Below are positions 63,763 to 64,000 of a DNA stretch of 64,000 nt, piece after piece. The stretch's first letter is position 1. Each line of letters starts with the position of its first letter. The stretch lies in contig NZ_AYOD01000035.1 in NCBI RefSeq assembly GCF_000497755.1, positions 62,001 to 126,000 on the forward strand, written 5' to 3'. The notes beneath the pieces were generated by a model. It saw only the letters and a program-made list of their open reading frames with translations, was not told the DNA's origin and did not search any database. The position numbers and the translations under genes are program-made. The DNA comes from Aliihoeflea sp. 2WW (GTDB lineage Bacteria > Pseudomonadota > Alphaproteobacteria > Rhizobiales > Rhizobiaceae).

Positions 63763-64000
63763 TCACGTTGCCAAGTGGCCGGGGATGCGCAGATGCTTGC
63801 GCACGACGTCGACAAATTGCGGATCACGTTTGGCCGCCCAGACGGCGGCGAAGTGGCCGACCGCCCATAGCGCCAGCCCGACCAGCCAAAGGCGAAGGCC
63901 CAAGCCAAGCGCGGCGGCCAGGGTGCCATTGAGGATCGCGAGCGAGCGCGGCGCACCGCCGAGCAGGATGTGCTCGGTCAGCGCACGATGAACCGGCACG
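63763..64000 (-). CDS. trbD: Conjugal transfer protein TrbD (partial at right edge)
   Basis: About 79 residues visible, VHRALTEHILLGGAPRSLAILNGTLAAALGLGLRLWLVGLALWAVGHFAAVWAAKRDPQF. It is a VirB3-like protein with two TM helices. The frame is open to the window edge, so the true start and trbC/trbB probably lie beyond 64000. It lies 12 bases upstream of trbE. Confidence 0.85.
   Translation of the reverse strand, partial: VPVHRALTEHILLGGAPRSLAILNGTLAAALGLGLRLWLVGLALWAVGHFAAVWAAKRDPQFVDVVRKHLRIPGHLAT

Overview
The window reads as a chromosomal segment of a high-GC alphaproteobacterium of the Hyphomicrobiales (Rhizobiales) type. The evidence is the rhizobial-style urease cluster, the TRAP and PotBCD-like transporters, HWE-type histidine kinase signalling and the alphaproteobacterial Trb conjugation cluster. 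The genus cannot be fixed from the sequence.

Bases 1-21,550 look like core genome. A PotD/B/C-like ABC transporter (no ATPase in the window) is followed by a candidate RpoN (sigma-54) promoter and the urease genes ureD-A-J-B. Two secreted-protein genes on the other strand come next. The cluster then resumes with ureC, a small monooxygenase, a GST, and ureE-F-G. After it come a class II aldolase-like gene, an orphan TRAP binding protein, a MetE-like protein, a penicillin-binding-protein-type D-Ala-D-Ala carboxypeptidase lipoprotein, and a FadR-type regulator plus DctPQM plus RpiB operon. A FAD oxidoreductase and a SleB-type cell-wall hydrolase close this part.

At 21,551-21,793 a degenerate copy of tRNA-Arg(CCG) lies 5' of an intact one. 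From here to the right edge the content changes to accessory genes, and the window ends in a conjugative trbD-E-J-K-L-F-G-I block. I read 21.7-64 kb as part of an integrative/conjugative element. Its integrase and far end are not in the window.

The cargo (22-55 kb) is unusually coherent. It holds three msrA, one msrB, Dps, an OsmC-hydrolase fusion, glutaredoxin, a thiol redoxin, a DM13 protein, a sulfite-oxidase-like molybdoenzyme with its flavin reductase, several NADPH oxidoreductases, an RclC-like DUF417 protein, two GSTs, and extra NAD synthase, GAPDH and ribose-5-phosphate isomerase. Two regulatory layers tie it together. One is a LysR-type palindrome (CTATCGAAACTATAG-like) placed exactly 10 bp upstream of a TTGG -35 element at four promoters. 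The other is a MarR-type palindrome, TATGCG-N3-CGCATA, with seven copies or variants. These sit upstream of three MarR genes and in front of or between rpiA/gapDH, lysR/hydrolase-osmC and marR/lysR. I propose a mobile, two-regulator defence and repair system against oxidants or reactive chlorine/electrophiles. The individual gene families are known; the regulon and island are inference.

Broken genes: an MFS transporter split by an in-frame TAG, and a YeeE/YedE-type gene split by an IS3-family element.
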